Assembly (NCBI GenBank): GCA_011391215.1
Contig: JAABQX010000006.1
Coordinates: 1-54,525 of the forward strand
DNA: 54,525 nt
Origin: Rhodocyclaceae bacterium
GTDB taxonomy: Bacteria > Pseudomonadota > Gammaproteobacteria > Burkholderiales > Rhodocyclaceae
Direction: 5' to 3'
The position numbers were made by a program, and so were the translations under genes. The notes under the pieces are model-generated. The model was not told the DNA's origin. It saw nothing but the letters and a program-made list of their open reading frames with translations, and did not search any database. Shown here in pieces: positions 1 to 11,236 of this stretch. Each line of letters starts with the position of its first letter. The first letter of the stretch is position 1.

Positions 1-1284
1 GGCACGCCACCGCGTCTGGATGGCAAGACCATCGATTATTCGGTGATGCAGGAACAGCCGGGTGATGAGCCGGTTCCCGTGTTTTCCTATCTCGGCGCTG
101 CGGTTCAGCATCCCCGCCAGGTGTCGTGCTGGATCACCCACACCAATCCGCGTGCCCATGAGATCATTCGCGGTGGGCTGGATCGTTCGCCGATGTTTAC
201 CGGCGTGATTGAAGGGGTCGGGCCACGCTACTGCCCGTCGATCGAGGACAAGATTCACCGCTTTGCCGGCAAGGATAGCCATCAGATCTTCCTTGAACCC
301 GAAGGGCTGACTACGCATGAAATCTACCCGCAGGGTATTTCGACCAGCCTGCCCTTTGATGTGCAGCTGGATCTGGTACGCTCGATTCGCGGCATGGAAA
401 ACGCCCATATCACACGTCCGGGTTACGCCATCGAATACGATTACTTCGACCCGCGTGGCCTGAAAGCGACGCTCGAAACCCATGCCATCGGCGGCCTGTT
501 CTTCGCCGGCCAGATTAATGGCACCACGGGTTACGAAGAGGCTGCCGCGCAGGGTTTGCTGGCCGGCATCAATGCCGCATTGCAGGCCAGCGGAAAAGAG
601 GGGTGGTGGCCGCGCCGCGATCAAGCTTATTTGGGGGTGCTGGTCGATGACCTGATTACGCGGGGCGTGACCGAGCCGTACCGGATGTTTACCAGTCGCG
701 CCGAATTTCGCTTGAGCCTGCGCGAGGATAATGCCGACTTGCGTCTGACGGAAATCGGCAGGGGTCTGGGGCTGGTGGATGATATCCGCTGGAATGCCTT
801 CAATCGCAAGCGGGATGCCATCGCCGATGAAGTCGAGCGCCTCAAGCATGTCTGGATCAACCCGAATGTCGTGGCGCTGCACGAGGTCGAGCGTGTGCTG
901 GGGAAGCCGATCGAGCGTGAATATTCGCTGTTCGAACTGCTGCGTCGTCCAGAGATCAGCTACCAGGCGGTAATGAGTTTGCCGGGTGCGGGAATGGCGA
1001 TTGCTGCCGGCAACGTGGTCGAGCAAGTCGAGATTCAGGCCAAGTATCAGGGTTACATCGAGCGGCAGAAAGAGGACGTGGCAAAAATGGCGTCGCTGGA
1101 GAGTCTGGTAATTCCTGCAGATCTTGATTATTCACGACTGAATGCTCTTTCCATCGAGGTGCGGCAACGCTTGGCTCAGTATCGTCCGCAGACCATCGGC
1201 CAGGCCGGTCGCATGCAAGGCGTTACGCCGGCGGCGATTTCCATCCTGCTGGTGCATCTGAAAAAACTGCGAGGGCGTACATGA
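1..1284 (+). CDS. mnmG: MnmG (GidA), tRNA uridine-34 carboxymethylaminomethyl enzyme, 3' part
   Basis: This FAD-dependent subunit works with MnmE to install the carboxymethylaminomethyl group on wobble uridine 34 of certain tRNAs. The reading frame is already open at base 1, so the N-terminal FAD-binding part (roughly 200 residues of a usual ~630) lies outside the window. The visible 427 residues contain the family block [20 protein letters not shown], the segment [20 protein letters not shown], and a helical C-terminal MnmE/tRNA-binding region ending in [11 protein letters not shown]. The stop TGA overlaps the ATG of rsmG (ATGA), so the two are translationally coupled. The mnmG-rsmG-parAB order is typical of origin-proximal DNA. 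Confidence 0.97.
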   Translation, partial: GTPPRLDGKTIDYSVMQEQPGDEPVPVFSYLGAAVQHPRQVSCWITHTNPRAHEIIRGGLDRSPMFTGVIEGVGPRYCPSIEDKIHRFAGKDSHQIFLEPEGLTTHEIYPQGISTSLPFDVQLDLVRSIRGMENAHITRPGYAIEYDYFDPRGLKATLETHAIGGLFFAGQINGTTGYEEAAAQGLLAGINAALQASGKEGWWPRRDQAYLGVLVDDLITRGVTEPYRMFTSRAEFRLSLREDNADLRLTEIGRGLGLVDDIRWNAFNRKRDAIADEVERLKHVWINPNVVALHEVERVLGKPIEREYSLFELLRRPEISYQAVMSLPGAGMAIAAGNVVEQVEIQAKYQGYIERQKEDVAKMASLESLVIPADLDYSRLNALSIEVRQRLAQYRPQTIGQAGRMQGVTPAAISILLVHLKKLRGRT

Positions 1285-1901
1285 AGCTGACGGAGGGTAT
1301 CGCCGCCCTTGACTTAGTGTTGCCGTCAGGCACCAAGGAGAAACTGGACAACTATGTGCAATTGTTGACCAAGTGGAACCGCACCTACAATCTGACGGCG
1401 ATCCGTGATCCGGACGAAATGGTGACGCACCATCTGCTCGACTCCTTGGCTGTGTTACCGCTATTGGAAAAGTCGGTGCCGGCGGGACGGCAAGAGAGAA
1501 GGTTTGCCGATGTCGGTAGCGGCGCCGGCTTGCCCGGTCTGGTCTTGGCGATTGCCCGGCCGGACTGGAGGATTACTTCGATCGAGACCGTCGAGAAAAA
1601 AGCCGCCTTTCAGCGTCAGGTGAAGATCGAGTTGGGGTTGGCTAATGTGAGCATTCACTGTGCCCGTGTCGAAGACGTAGCAGAGAAGTTTACAGATACC
1701 ATCTCCCGCGCCTTCGCCAGCCTGGCTGACTTTGTCCGGTTTGCCGGCCATCTATCTTCCCGCCTGTGGGCGATGAAGGGTGTGTATCCTGCTGATGAGA
1801 TTGCGGCGTTGCCTGTCGGCTGGCAGGTGGCGGCGAGTCACGAACTTAGCGTGCCCGGCCTTAGCGCACAACGCCATTTGCTTCAACTGGAGAGAACCTG
1901 A
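1281..1901 (+). CDS. rsmG: RsmG (GidB), 16S rRNA guanine-527 N7-methyltransferase
   Basis: This SAM-dependent enzyme methylates G527 of 16S rRNA. The 206-residue protein has the N-terminal segment [20 protein letters not shown], the [12 protein letters not shown] helix, and the SAM-binding loop [10 protein letters not shown] at about residues 75-84. Between PLLE and RFADVGSG there are about 8 more residues (KSVPAGRQ) than in the E. coli protein as I remember it. These are encoded exactly by a copy of the dispersed 24-bp repeat (1468-1491), so the gene looks intact but carries an in-frame insertion in a surface linker. The start overlaps the mnmG stop, and parA follows after 2 nt. Confidence 0.96.
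   Translation: MKLTEGIAALDLVLPSGTKEKLDNYVQLLTKWNRTYNLTAIRDPDEMVTHHLLDSLAVLPLLEKSVPAGRQERRFADVGSGAGLPGLVLAIARPDWRITSIETVEKKAAFQRQVKIELGLANVSIHCARVEDVAEKFTDTISRAFASLADFVRFAGHLSSRLWAMKGVYPADEIAALPVGWQVAASHELSVPGLSAQRHLLQLERT
1468..1491 (+). repeat. Dispersed 24-bp core repeat, copy 1 (inside rsmG)
   Basis: This copy reads AAAAGTCGGTGC followed by CGGCGGGACGGC and differs from the consensus at two positions. It is in sense orientation and is translated as KSVPAGR(Q). It is the only copy seen in the first 10 kb. Confidence 0.85.
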
Positions 1902-1903
1902 CG

Positions 1904-2698
1904 ATGCATATTTTTGCCATAGCCAACCAGAAAGGCGGGGTCGGCAAGACGACTACCTCGGTGAATCTGGCTGCCGCGCTGGCACAAGCCGGCAAGCGTG
2001 TGCTGCTGGTCGATCTCGATCCGCAGGGCAACGCCACCATGGGTTGCGGCATCGAAAAGCGTGGGCTGACACGCTCGGTTTACCAGTTGCTGGTCGGATT
2101 GAAGCCCCTGTCGGAAGTGCGCCAGACTTCCCCTGCCGCAGCCTTCGACGTATTGCCGGCAAATCGGGATCTTGCCGGTGCCGAAGTGGAGCTGGTCAAT
2201 CTGGATTTGCGCGAGATGCGCCTGAAGGGAGCGCTGCACGAGCATCGTTATGATTACGACTTTGTCCTGATCGACTGCCCGCCTTCATTGTCGATGTTGA
2301 CCTTGAATGGCCTGTGCGCCGCGCATGGCGTGATCATTCCGATGCAGTGCGAGTACTACGCGCTGGAGGGTTTGTCCGATCTGGTGAATACCATCAAGAA
2401 AGTGCATGCCAACCTGAATCGCGACCTCAAGATCATCGGCCTGCTGCGCGTGATGTTCGATCCGCGCTCGACGCTGTCGAATCAGGTGTCGGCGCAACTG
2501 GTAGAACATTTTGGTGACAAGGTGTTCAAGACGCTGGTGCCGCGCAATGTACGTCTGGCCGAAGCGCCCAGCTACGGCATACCGGGGGTATTGTTCGACA
2601 AGAATGCCAAGGGAGCGCAAGCCTATCTGGCCTTTGCGCAGGAAATGATCGAGCGCGTCAAGACTTGGGAACAGGAAAGGGAGAAGGCTGCATCATGA
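1904..2698 (+). CDS. parA: ParA/Soj chromosome partitioning ATPase
   Basis: This MinD/ParA-family ATPase binds DNA cooperatively and, with ParB, segregates the origin region. The 264-residue protein starts with the deviant Walker A motif KGGVGKTT (residues 10-17, with the signature Lys10 as well as Lys15), followed by the switch DLDPQGNATMG and the Walker B-like DFVLIDCPPSL. The C-terminal segment RNVRLAEAPSYGIPGVLFD is characteristic of chromosomal Soj-type ParA. It lies 2 nt after rsmG and its stop overlaps the parB start. Confidence 0.97.
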   Translation: MHIFAIANQKGGVGKTTTSVNLAAALAQAGKRVLLVDLDPQGNATMGCGIEKRGLTRSVYQLLVGLKPLSEVRQTSPAAAFDVLPANRDLAGAEVELVNLDLREMRLKGALHEHRYDYDFVLIDCPPSLSMLTLNGLCAAHGVIIPMQCEYYALEGLSDLVNTIKKVHANLNRDLKIIGLLRVMFDPRSTLSNQVSAQLVEHFGDKVFKTLVPRNVRLAEAPSYGIPGVLFDKNAKGAQAYLAFAQEMIERVKTWEQEREKAAS

Positions 2699-3543
2699 TG
2701 CAACGCAAAAAAGGCTTGGGACGTGGGCTGGAAGCCCTCCTCTCGGGCAACGACGGTGAGGCAGACCCGCAGCGTCAGGGCACCCTGCCGATCGGCGATC
2801 TGCAGCCGGGTAAATACCAGCCGCGCACCCGCATGGATCCAGGTTCGCTTGAGGACCTGGCTGCATCGATCAAGGTGCAAGGGCTGATCCAGCCGATTTC
2901 CGTACGCCCGGTGGCCAATGGGCGCTTCGAAATCATCGCCGGCGAACGGCGTTGGCGCGCCTCGCAGATCGCCGGTCTCACCGAGGTGCAGGTACTGATA
3001 CGCGACATTCCAGACGATGCGGCGCTGGCGATGTCGCTGATCGAGAACATCCAGCGCGAGGATTTGAATCCTCTCGAGGAAGCCGCCGGTCTGCAGCGCC
3101 TGATCGATGAATTCGGCATGACCCACCAGCAGGCTGCCGATGCCGTCGGGCGCTCACGCTCGGCCGCAAGCAATCTGCTGCGTTTGTTGCAACTGGCCAA
3201 ACCGGCGCAGGATCTGCTGATGGCCGGTGACATCGAGATGGGCCACGCCCGTGCGTTGCTGGCAGTGCCAAAAACCGAACAAGGCCGGTTGGCTGCCGAG
3301 GTGGCCGACAAAGGCTATTCGGTGCGCGATACTGAACGACGCGTTGCCCGCGAACTCAAACCGCCTGTCCCCAAACTTGGCCAGGAAAAAAACCGTGATC
3401 TGGTTCGTCTGGAAGAGGATATAGCAGATTCCATAGGTGCTACAGTGAAAGTGAGCGCTAACCGTAAAGGTGCGGGTTCCTTGGTAATCCGTTTTGGTAG
3501 CCTCGATCAGCTTGACGGGATATTGAAGCGCTTGCGCGGGTGA
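2695..3543 (+). CDS. parB: ParB/Spo0J centromere-binding protein
   Basis: This CTP-dependent DNA clamp nucleates on parS sites and stimulates ParA. The start at 2695 (ATG overlapping the parA TGA) gives 282 residues beginning MMQRKKGLGRGLEALLSG, the conserved ParA-stimulating N-terminus; a start further upstream would add an unrelated leader. The ParB nuclease-fold core includes the arginine-rich GERRWRAS loop and SLIENIQREDLNPLEEA. A helix-turn-helix (MTHQQAADAVGRSRSAASNLLRLL) and a C-terminal dimerisation region follow. No complete parS palindrome was found in the window. Confidence 0.96.
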   Translation: MMQRKKGLGRGLEALLSGNDGEADPQRQGTLPIGDLQPGKYQPRTRMDPGSLEDLAASIKVQGLIQPISVRPVANGRFEIIAGERRWRASQIAGLTEVQVLIRDIPDDAALAMSLIENIQREDLNPLEEAAGLQRLIDEFGMTHQQAADAVGRSRSAASNLLRLLQLAKPAQDLLMAGDIEMGHARALLAVPKTEQGRLAAEVADKGYSVRDTERRVARELKPPVPKLGQEKNRDLVRLEEDIADSIGATVKVSANRKGAGSLVIRFGSLDQLDGILKRLRG

Positions 3544-3581
3544 GGTCGACAGCAATAAAATGTTGCGACGCGGTAGAAATA

Positions 3582-3610
3582 TTGACTTATCTGCCCATTC
3601 ATTTTATATT
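3582..3610 (+). promoter_or_regulatory. Sigma70-type promoter of the atp operon
   Basis: TTGACT (3582-3587) and TATATT (3605-3610) are separated by exactly 17 bp in the AT-rich gap between parB and atpI. This is the only good promoter in the gap and points into the nine-gene atp operon. Confidence 0.7.
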
Positions 3611-3696
3611 TATACCCTTTGTACGGTAGCGCGTCGCGGTGCAATGGTGACTGGCGACATGAAAGAAAACGATGCGTAAGAAAGGCTTCCCGGGGC

Positions 3697-4044
3697 ATGC
3701 TGAAGGTCCTCTTGCTCCAGGTGGTGGTGATACTGGCGGTAGCGGCGGGAGCCGGTTTTCTGGCAAAATCGGAGGGTGCCTTGGCGGCCTCATTGTCAGC
3801 CTTGGCTGGTGGAGGTGCATACTTTCTTCCAAACTTGCTGTTCGTGCTGCGTTTGCGACTGGCAGTTTTGACTCAACAGGCCGGGGCGGTGAGTTTTCTG
3901 GTCGGCGAAGCCGTGAAGTTGTTTGCCGTGATTGCGTTGCTGATGTTCTTGCCGCGCATGATCGAAGTCAATTGGCCGGTGCTTATCGCCGGATTGTTTG
4001 CTGTGCTGTTCGTTAATCTTTTTGCACTTTTGCTGAAGACTTGA
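3697..4044 (+). CDS. atpI: AtpI, ATP synthase assembly/associated membrane protein
   Basis: This small hydrophobic protein is encoded first in many atp operons and assists assembly of the c-ring or ion supply; it is not part of the mature enzyme. The ATG at 3697 gives 115 residues starting [20 protein letters not shown], with four predicted membrane helices including [20 protein letters not shown]. The frame is open further upstream to 3619, but that leader is arginine-rich and unlike AtpI, so the later start was chosen; the exact start is uncertain. atpB begins 4 nt after the stop. Confidence 0.85.
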   Translation: MLKVLLLQVVVILAVAAGAGFLAKSEGALAASLSALAGGGAYFLPNLLFVLRLRLAVLTQQAGAVSFLVGEAVKLFAVIALLMFLPRMIEVNWPVLIAGLFAVLFVNLFALLLKT

Positions 4045-4048
4045 AAAC

Positions 4049-4882
4049 ATGGCCACTGCGCACGCGCCAACTGCATCCGAATACGTCAGCCACCATCTGA
4101 CTCATCTGACAAACATCAAGCAGACTTCGCTGGTCGATTTGTCGGTCATCGACATCGACAGCATGTTCTTCTCGATAGCGCTAGGTCTGCTGGCGGTGTT
4201 CGTTATGGCACGCCTGGCAGCGCGGGCGACCGCCGGGGTGCCCGGCCGTTTTCAGGCCGCTGTTGAGATCATGGTCGAAATGGTCGCTGATCAGGCCAAG
4301 GGCATTGTTCATTCCCCCGAGTCGCGCAAATTCGTTGCCCCGGTCGCATTGACTGTGTTCATTTGGATTTTCCTGATGAATGCCATGGATCTCCTGCCGG
4401 TTGACCTTCTGCCCATGCTTGCGGCGGCGGTCGGTATCCACTACGCGCGGGTCGTGCCGACAGCCGACCTGAATGTCGCGCTCGGCATGTCGCTCGCCGT
4501 GCTGCTGATTTGTATTTATTACAACATCAAGATCAAGGGCTTCGGTGGCTGGATACATGAACTCTTCACCGCGCCCTTCGGCAACCATTTCCTGCTTTAC
4601 CCGATCAACTTTGCCATGCAGATGATCGAGTTTGTCGCCAAGACTGTATCTCACGGCATGCGGCTTTTCGGCAACATGTACGCCGGCGAGCTTATTTTCA
4701 TGCTGATCGCAATGATGGGTGCAGCCTGGGCGGGAACATTTGGCAGTGGGTTGCTTTGGGTGGGCGGTATTTTTGCCGGTACCATCTGGGCGATCTTCCA
4801 TATCCTGATCATTACCCTGCAAGCCTTCATCTTCATGATGTTGACGCTGGTGTATATCGGTCAGGCGCACGAGAGCCACTAA
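4049..4882 (+). CDS. atpB: ATP synthase Fo subunit a
   Basis: Subunit a forms the proton half-channels next to the c-ring. The 277-residue protein has several long hydrophobic helices and the essential arginine in [16 protein letters not shown] (near residue 205), equivalent to E. coli Arg210. The C-terminal [20 protein letters not shown] helix supplies the conserved Gln. It sits second in a canonical atpIBEFHAGDC operon. Confidence 0.97.
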   Translation: MATAHAPTASEYVSHHLTHLTNIKQTSLVDLSVIDIDSMFFSIALGLLAVFVMARLAARATAGVPGRFQAAVEIMVEMVADQAKGIVHSPESRKFVAPVALTVFIWIFLMNAMDLLPVDLLPMLAAAVGIHYARVVPTADLNVALGMSLAVLLICIYYNIKIKGFGGWIHELFTAPFGNHFLLYPINFAMQMIEFVAKTVSHGMRLFGNMYAGELIFMLIAMMGAAWAGTFGSGLLWVGGIFAGTIWAIFHILIITLQAFIFMMLTLVYIGQAHESH

Positions 4883-4927
4883 TTAGTCTGTAATCTCAAT
4901 CTCCCTTTTTCAACCTTCATTTTTTAA

Positions 4928-5191
<264 letters not shown>

Positions 5192-5225
5192 GCGGCGCCC
5201 CTTCAAGCCGAAAGGAGCGACAACC

Positions 5226-5696
5226 GTGAATCTGAACGCAACGCTATTCGCCCAGCTGGTTGTGTTCTTCATTCTGGCGTGGTTCACGATGAAATTCGTG
5301 TGGCCGCCCATCATGAAGGCACTTGACGAGCGCGTGTCCAAAATCGCCGATGGTCTGGCGGCAGCGGATAAGGCGAAATCCGATCTGGCACTGGCCGAGC
5401 GCCGTGCCACCGATGAGATGCGCAAGGCGCGCGAATCGGCCAACGAACTACGTGCCGGCGCCGAGCGTCAGGGCTCGCAGATCCTTGACGAAGCACGTAC
5501 CGAAGCAGCCCGCATCATTGCTGCCGCGCGCACTGCTGCCGAGGGTGAGGCGGATGTCGCGGCACAGCGCGCAAAGGAAGTTCTGCGCGATCAGGTGGCT
5601 TTGCTGGCCGTTGCTGGTGCCGAACGAATCCTCCGCAAGGAGATTAATGCTGCTGTCCATGCTGATCTGATCAGCCAGTTGAAAGCGGAGCTCTGA
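5226..5696 (+). CDS. atpF: ATP synthase Fo subunit b
   Basis: Subunit b is the peripheral stalk: one N-terminal membrane helix (NATLFAQLVVFFILAWFTMKF) followed by a long charged coiled coil that reaches F1. It has 156 residues, the usual length. Translation starts at GTG (5226), supported by the ribosome binding site AAAGGAG at 5211-5217 and by alignment with the family start. Confidence 0.96.
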   Translation: MNLNATLFAQLVVFFILAWFTMKFVWPPIMKALDERVSKIADGLAAADKAKSDLALAERRATDEMRKARESANELRAGAERQGSQILDEARTEAARIIAAARTAAEGEADVAAQRAKEVLRDQVALLAVAGAERILRKEINAAVHADLISQLKAEL

Positions 5697-5702
5697 TCCG
5701 TC

Positions 5703-6236
5703 ATGGCCGAAAACGTCACCATCGCACGTCCCTATGCCGAAGCTGCTTTCGAACTGGCCAAGGCGGGTGGTGCATTGCCTGCCTGGCAGGGTACGCTGTC
5801 ACGCATGGCCGTCGGCGCGGCTGATAGCCAGATGGTCGCATGTATTGCCGATCCCCGGATCTCGCCGGCGGCACTAACCGAATTGTTTCTCGGTGTGGCG
5901 GGCGATTTGACTACCGAGCAGCGCAATTTCACCACTGTCCTTGTCGATAATCGTCGTCTTGGTGTGCTGCCCGAAATCAGTGCCCTCTTCGACGAACTCA
6001 AGAATGCCCATGAGGGATCTCACGAGGTGGTGGTCAGTTCAGCTTTCCCGCTCGACGAGGCACAACTTGCCCATCTGGTTGTCGATCTTGAAGGTAAATT
6101 CGGCTACAAGATCAAGGCCACCATCGAAATTGCGCCGGAACTGATTGGTGGTGTCCGCATTGCCCTGGGCGACCAGGTTATCGACGCTTCCGTCCGTGGC
6201 AAATTGAATGCCATGGCGGTCTCGCTCAAGAACTAG
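5703..6236 (+). CDS. atpH: ATP synthase F1 subunit delta
   Basis: Subunit delta links the top of F1 to the b-subunit stalk. The 177-residue protein begins [20 protein letters not shown] and ends with the conserved [20 protein letters not shown] segment. It starts 6 nt after atpF, and atpA follows 10 nt after its stop. Confidence 0.97.
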   Translation: MAENVTIARPYAEAAFELAKAGGALPAWQGTLSRMAVGAADSQMVACIADPRISPAALTELFLGVAGDLTTEQRNFTTVLVDNRRLGVLPEISALFDELKNAHEGSHEVVVSSAFPLDEAQLAHLVVDLEGKFGYKIKATIEIAPELIGGVRIALGDQVIDASVRGKLNAMAVSLKN

Positions 6237-6246
6237 GAGTTTTTCA

Positions 6247-7785
6247 ATGAACCTCAATCCCTCCGAAATCAGCGACCTGATCAAGAGCCGGATCCAGAAC
6301 ATGCAGCTCGCCCCCACCGCCCGTAACGAGGGCACGGTGGTGACGGTGACTGACGGCATCTGCCGCATCCACGGTCTGGCCGACGTGATGCAGGGAGAGA
6401 TGCTCGAATTCCCGGGCAATACCTTCGGCTTGGCGCTTAACCTCGAGCGTGACTCTGTGGGCGCCGTGGTGCTGGGCGATTACGAGCACATTACAGAAGG
6501 CGACACGGTCAAATGTACCGGCCGCATTCTTGAAGTGCCGGTCGGCCCTGAGCTGCTCGGTCGCGTAGTGAATGCACTAGGCGAGCCGATCGACGGCAAG
6601 GGCCCGATTGAAGCCAAGCTGTCTGACAAGATCGAGAAAGTCGCCCCCGGTGTTATCTGGCGCAAGTCTGTTTCCCAGCCAGTCCAGACGGGTCTCAAGT
6701 CGGTCGACGCGATGGTGCCGATCGGTCGCGGCCAGCGCGAACTGATCATTGGCGACCGCCAGACCGGCAAGACGGCCGTCGCGGTCGATGCCATCATCAA
6801 CCAGAAGGGCAAGGACCTGTTCTGTATCTACGTCGCCGTGGGCCAGAAGGCTTCGACGGTCATGAACGTGGTGCGCAAGCTCGAAGAGTCCGGTGCGATG
6901 GAATACACCATCGTCGTTGCCGCCATGGCTTCCGAATCCGCTGCGATGCAGTTCATCGCCCCCTACTCCGGCTGCACGATGGGCGAGTACTTCCGCGATC
7001 GTGGCCAGGATGCCCTGATCATTTATGATGACCTGACCAAGCAGGCTTGGGCGTATCGTCAGATTTCCCTGTTGTTGCGTCGCCCGCCAGGTCGCGAAGC
7101 TTATCCGGGTGATGTGTTTTATCTCCACTCCCGCCTGCTTGAGCGCGCCGCGCGCGTCTCCGAAGCTTGGGTGGAAAAACTTACCAACGGTGAAGTAAAA
7201 GGCAAGACCGGTTCGTTAACTGCACTGCCGGTGATTGAAACGCAGGCCGGCGACGTTTCTGCCTTCGTGCCAACCAACGTTATTTCGATTACCGATGGCC
7301 AGATCTTCCTCGAAACTGACTTGTTCAACGCTGGTATACGCCCCGCCATCAACGCCGGTGTTTCGGTGTCGCGCGTCGGTGGTGCTGCCCAGACCAAAGC
7401 GATCAAGAAGCTCGGTGGCGGCGTGCGTCTCGCACTTGCCCAGTACCGCGAACTCGCTGCCTTTGCCCAGTTTGCCTCTGACCTCGACGATGCCACGCGC
7501 AAGCAGCTGGAGCGTGGTCGTCGTGTTACCGAACTGATGAAGCAGGCGCAATATGCCCCGCTCCAAGTCTGTGAGATGGCGGTTTCGCTCTACGCGGTGA
7601 ACCAGGGCTACCTCGATGATGTCGATGGTGAACGCATCCTCGCTTTCGAAGCGGCGCTGCATCAGTACATGCGCCAGCAATACGGTTCGCTGATGGACAA
7701 GATCGAGGCAACCAAAGATCTGGACAAGGAAGGCGAAGCCGAATTGGCTACCGCTGTCGCCGCGTTCAAGAAAACCTGGGCTTGA
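6247..7785 (+). CDS. atpA: ATP synthase F1 subunit alpha
   Basis: This non-catalytic nucleotide-binding subunit of F1 has 512 residues from the ATG at 6247 ([19 protein letters not shown]); the frame extends upstream but only through the end of atpH. The P-loop GDRQTGKT is at about residue 172, and the arginine-finger region [20 protein letters not shown] is conserved. The ATG is preceded by AGGAG. Confidence 0.98.
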   Translation: MNLNPSEISDLIKSRIQNMQLAPTARNEGTVVTVTDGICRIHGLADVMQGEMLEFPGNTFGLALNLERDSVGAVVLGDYEHITEGDTVKCTGRILEVPVGPELLGRVVNALGEPIDGKGPIEAKLSDKIEKVAPGVIWRKSVSQPVQTGLKSVDAMVPIGRGQRELIIGDRQTGKTAVAVDAIINQKGKDLFCIYVAVGQKASTVMNVVRKLEESGAMEYTIVVAAMASESAAMQFIAPYSGCTMGEYFRDRGQDALIIYDDLTKQAWAYRQISLLLRRPPGREAYPGDVFYLHSRLLERAARVSEAWVEKLTNGEVKGKTGSLTALPVIETQAGDVSAFVPTNVISITDGQIFLETDLFNAGIRPAINAGVSVSRVGGAAQTKAIKKLGGGVRLALAQYRELAAFAQFASDLDDATRKQLERGRRVTELMKQAQYAPLQVCEMAVSLYAVNQGYLDDVDGERILAFEAALHQYMRQQYGSLMDKIEATKDLDKEGEAELATAVAAFKKTWA

Positions 7786-7805
7786 TCCTTTAGGAGAATA
7801 GCGCC

Positions 7806-8690
7806 ATGGCAGGCGGCAAGGAAATTCGTACCAAGATCAAGTCGGTCCAGAACACCCGCAAGATCACCAAGGCCATGGAGATGGTGGCCGCATCCAAAAT
7901 GCGCAAGGCGCAGGACCGGATGCGCGCCGCCCGCCCCTACAGCGAGAAGATCCGTCACTTGGCGGCCAACCTCGCCTCGGCTAACGTTACAGAATATCGG
8001 CACCCATTCCTGGGCAAGAACAAGGCGGATGAAGCACCGAAACGTGTCGGCGTGGTGGTGGTGACGACCGACAAGGGCCTCTGCGGCGGCCTCAACACCA
8101 ACGTGCTGCGGCAAGTACTGAATGCCCTGCGGCAATGGGAAGCAGCCGGGGCGAAGGATATCCGTGCCACCTGTCTTGGCAACAAGGGTCTGGGCTTCAT
8201 GCAGCGCCTTGGCGCCAACGTGATTTCGCAAGCCGTGTTTCTGGGCGACACACCACACCTCGAAAAAATGATCGGGCCGATGAAGGTCATGATCGACGCC
8301 TTCCAGAAGGGCGAACTCGACGTTGTGCACATCGCCTATACCCGCTTCATCAACACCATGCGCCAGGAACCGGTGATGGAGCAGTTGTTGCCCCTGACGG
8401 GCGAGCGGCTCGGTACGCCGGAAGGTTCATGGGATTACCTCTACGAACCGGATGCGCGCGTCGTGATTGACGATCTGTTGATCCGTTATGTCGAAGCGCT
8501 GATCTACCAGGCGGTGGCTGAGAACATGGCCTCGGAACAAAGTGCACGGATGGTGGCCATGAAGGCGGCGACAGATAATGCCGGTGTGGTTATCAAGGAA
8601 ATGCAGCTGATTTACAACAAGGCCCGTCAGGCGTCGATTACCAAAGAAATTTCCGAGATCGTCGGCGGTGCCGCCGCGATTGAGGGTTAA
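7806..8690 (+). CDS. atpG: ATP synthase F1 subunit gamma
   Basis: This is the central rotor shaft of F1. The 294-residue protein begins [20 protein letters not shown] and ends with [16 protein letters not shown]; these two helices form the coiled-coil rotor. AGGAG sits 7 nt before the start. The gene order alpha-gamma-beta-epsilon is standard. Confidence 0.98.
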   Translation: MAGGKEIRTKIKSVQNTRKITKAMEMVAASKMRKAQDRMRAARPYSEKIRHLAANLASANVTEYRHPFLGKNKADEAPKRVGVVVVTTDKGLCGGLNTNVLRQVLNALRQWEAAGAKDIRATCLGNKGLGFMQRLGANVISQAVFLGDTPHLEKMIGPMKVMIDAFQKGELDVVHIAYTRFINTMRQEPVMEQLLPLTGERLGTPEGSWDYLYEPDARVVIDDLLIRYVEALIYQAVAENMASEQSARMVAMKAATDNAGVVIKEMQLIYNKARQASITKEISEIVGGAAAIEG

Positions 8691-8705
8691 CGATTTAGCG
8701 TTTAA

Positions 8706-10112
<1,407 letters not shown>

Positions 10113-10135
10113 GCACCCTAGCAAAAGGTCACACC

Positions 10136-10558
10136 ATGACAATGACCGTTCACGTAGATGTCGTCAGTGCGGAGGAGTCGATCTTCTCCGGCTTGGCCGA
10201 GTTTGTCGTCTTGCCCGGCGAAGCCGGCGAGCTTGGCATCCTGCCTGGCCACATGCCGTTGATGACGCGCATCAAGCCGGGTGCCGTGCGCCTCAAGCTG
10301 CCACAGCAGGATCAGGAAGAGTTGATCTTTGTTGCCGGAGGCATCCTCGAGGTGCAGCCGGGGCTGGTTACCGTGCTGGCTGACACGGCGATTCGCGGCA
10401 AGGATCTTGACGAGGCGAAAGCACTGGACTCCAAGCGCAAGGCCGAAGAAGCGATGACTGAAAGGAGCGCAGAAATGGATTACGCGCGCGCGCAGGCGGA
10501 GCTGGCTGAAGCAGTGGCCCAACTTGCCGCAATCCAGAAGTTGCGTCGTAGCAGGTAA
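10136..10558 (+). CDS. atpC: ATP synthase F1 subunit epsilon
   Basis: Epsilon joins gamma to the c-ring and can inhibit ATP hydrolysis through its C-terminal helices. The start at 10136 ([19 protein letters not shown]) gives 140 residues: a beta-sandwich with [18 protein letters not shown], then two C-terminal helices. The frame is open upstream but there it overlaps atpD. It is the last gene before an intrinsic terminator. Confidence 0.96.
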   Translation: MTMTVHVDVVSAEESIFSGLAEFVVLPGEAGELGILPGHMPLMTRIKPGAVRLKLPQQDQEELIFVAGGILEVQPGLVTVLADTAIRGKDLDEAKALDSKRKAEEAMTERSAEMDYARAQAELAEAVAQLAAIQKLRRSR

Positions 10559-10590
10559 GCAAGCGGGTTATTTCAGATAGTGGACCGCAA

Positions 10591-10619
10591 AGGGCAGCCT
10601 TGGCTGCCCTTTTCTTTTA
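10591..10619 (+). terminator. Intrinsic terminator of the atp operon
   Basis: A perfect 9-bp stem (AGGGCAGCC and GGCTGCCCT) with a two-base TT loop is followed by a T-rich tail. It lies 32 nt after the atpC stop. Confidence 0.9.
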
Positions 10620-10628
10620 TGCGCGTAA

Positions 10629-10652
10629 AAAAATCGGCTGTGGCGAGACGGC
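10629..10652 (+). repeat. Dispersed 24-bp core repeat, copy 2 (diverged, between convergent genes)
   Basis: AAAAATCGGCTG followed by TGGCGAGACGGC differs from the consensus at four positions. It sits just after the atp terminator and before the ubiJ stop, in the atpC/ubiJ convergent gap. Confidence 0.7.
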
Positions 10653-10669
10653 GGGTATGATTTATGTAG

Positions 10670-11236
10670 TCACGCAAGCGGTTTGGCGCGGCTCTCGAGA
10701 CGTAACAAATCGGCGTTCAGGCGCATGATGTCTGTACGAAATGCGCCGAATTCATGCACAGGGATTAGCAGTGGATTTTCCTGCGACAGATATTCGGCAA
10801 GGTTTTCGGCCAGGTTAACTGCTGCTTGTTTCTGCCAGGCAGCAAAGCGGCCAGCACCCTGTACCAGGCGATGCGCGGCAATGTCACCCACTACTCTGGA
10901 AAGATCCTCCTCGGCATCCCAGCGCAACTGACGGAAGACGAAAGACAGTTCGGTGGCGAATTCGGCATTGCCATCCACGCTGGCAAGGGCCATTACCTTT
11001 TCCAAACCCTGCGGCAACAGAAATGGCGTGTCGGCCGGCAGGCGGATGGTGACATCTGTTGCGGTCGGGTCGGGGTTTTGCTGCACCCGGCCATCGGCAT
11101 TGATTTCAAATGCAAAAACGATTGGCGGCATTTCGATCCGGGCGCGCCGGCCGGCAAACGGCTTAAGCCGGGCCTGTGCCCAATGGGCGCCGCCCAGGAG
11201 GTGGTCGAGGGCGGCGAGGAAAACTTGTTCGAGCAT
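10670..11236 (-). CDS. ubiJ: UbiJ-like ubiquinone biosynthesis accessory protein (SCP2 domain)
   Basis: UbiJ is an SCP2-type lipid-binding factor needed for aerobic ubiquinone synthesis. The ATG at 11236 gives 188 residues (MLEQVFLAALDHLLGGAHWA) and overlaps the stop of the Tim44-like gene as ATGA, which favours this start over one 33 nt upstream. The N-terminal SCP2 fold (IVFAFEINADGRV, ATDVTIRLPAD) is followed by a helical tail with the LRWDAEEDLSRVVGDIAAHRL segment typical of UbiJ. Proximity to ubiE supports the call. Identification is from family resemblance only. Confidence 0.85.
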   Translation of the reverse strand: MLEQVFLAALDHLLGGAHWAQARLKPFAGRRARIEMPPIVFAFEINADGRVQQNPDPTATDVTIRLPADTPFLLPQGLEKVMALASVDGNAEFATELSFVFRQLRWDAEEDLSRVVGDIAAHRLVQGAGRFAAWQKQAAVNLAENLAEYLSQENPLLIPVHEFGAFRTDIMRLNADLLRLESRAKPLA

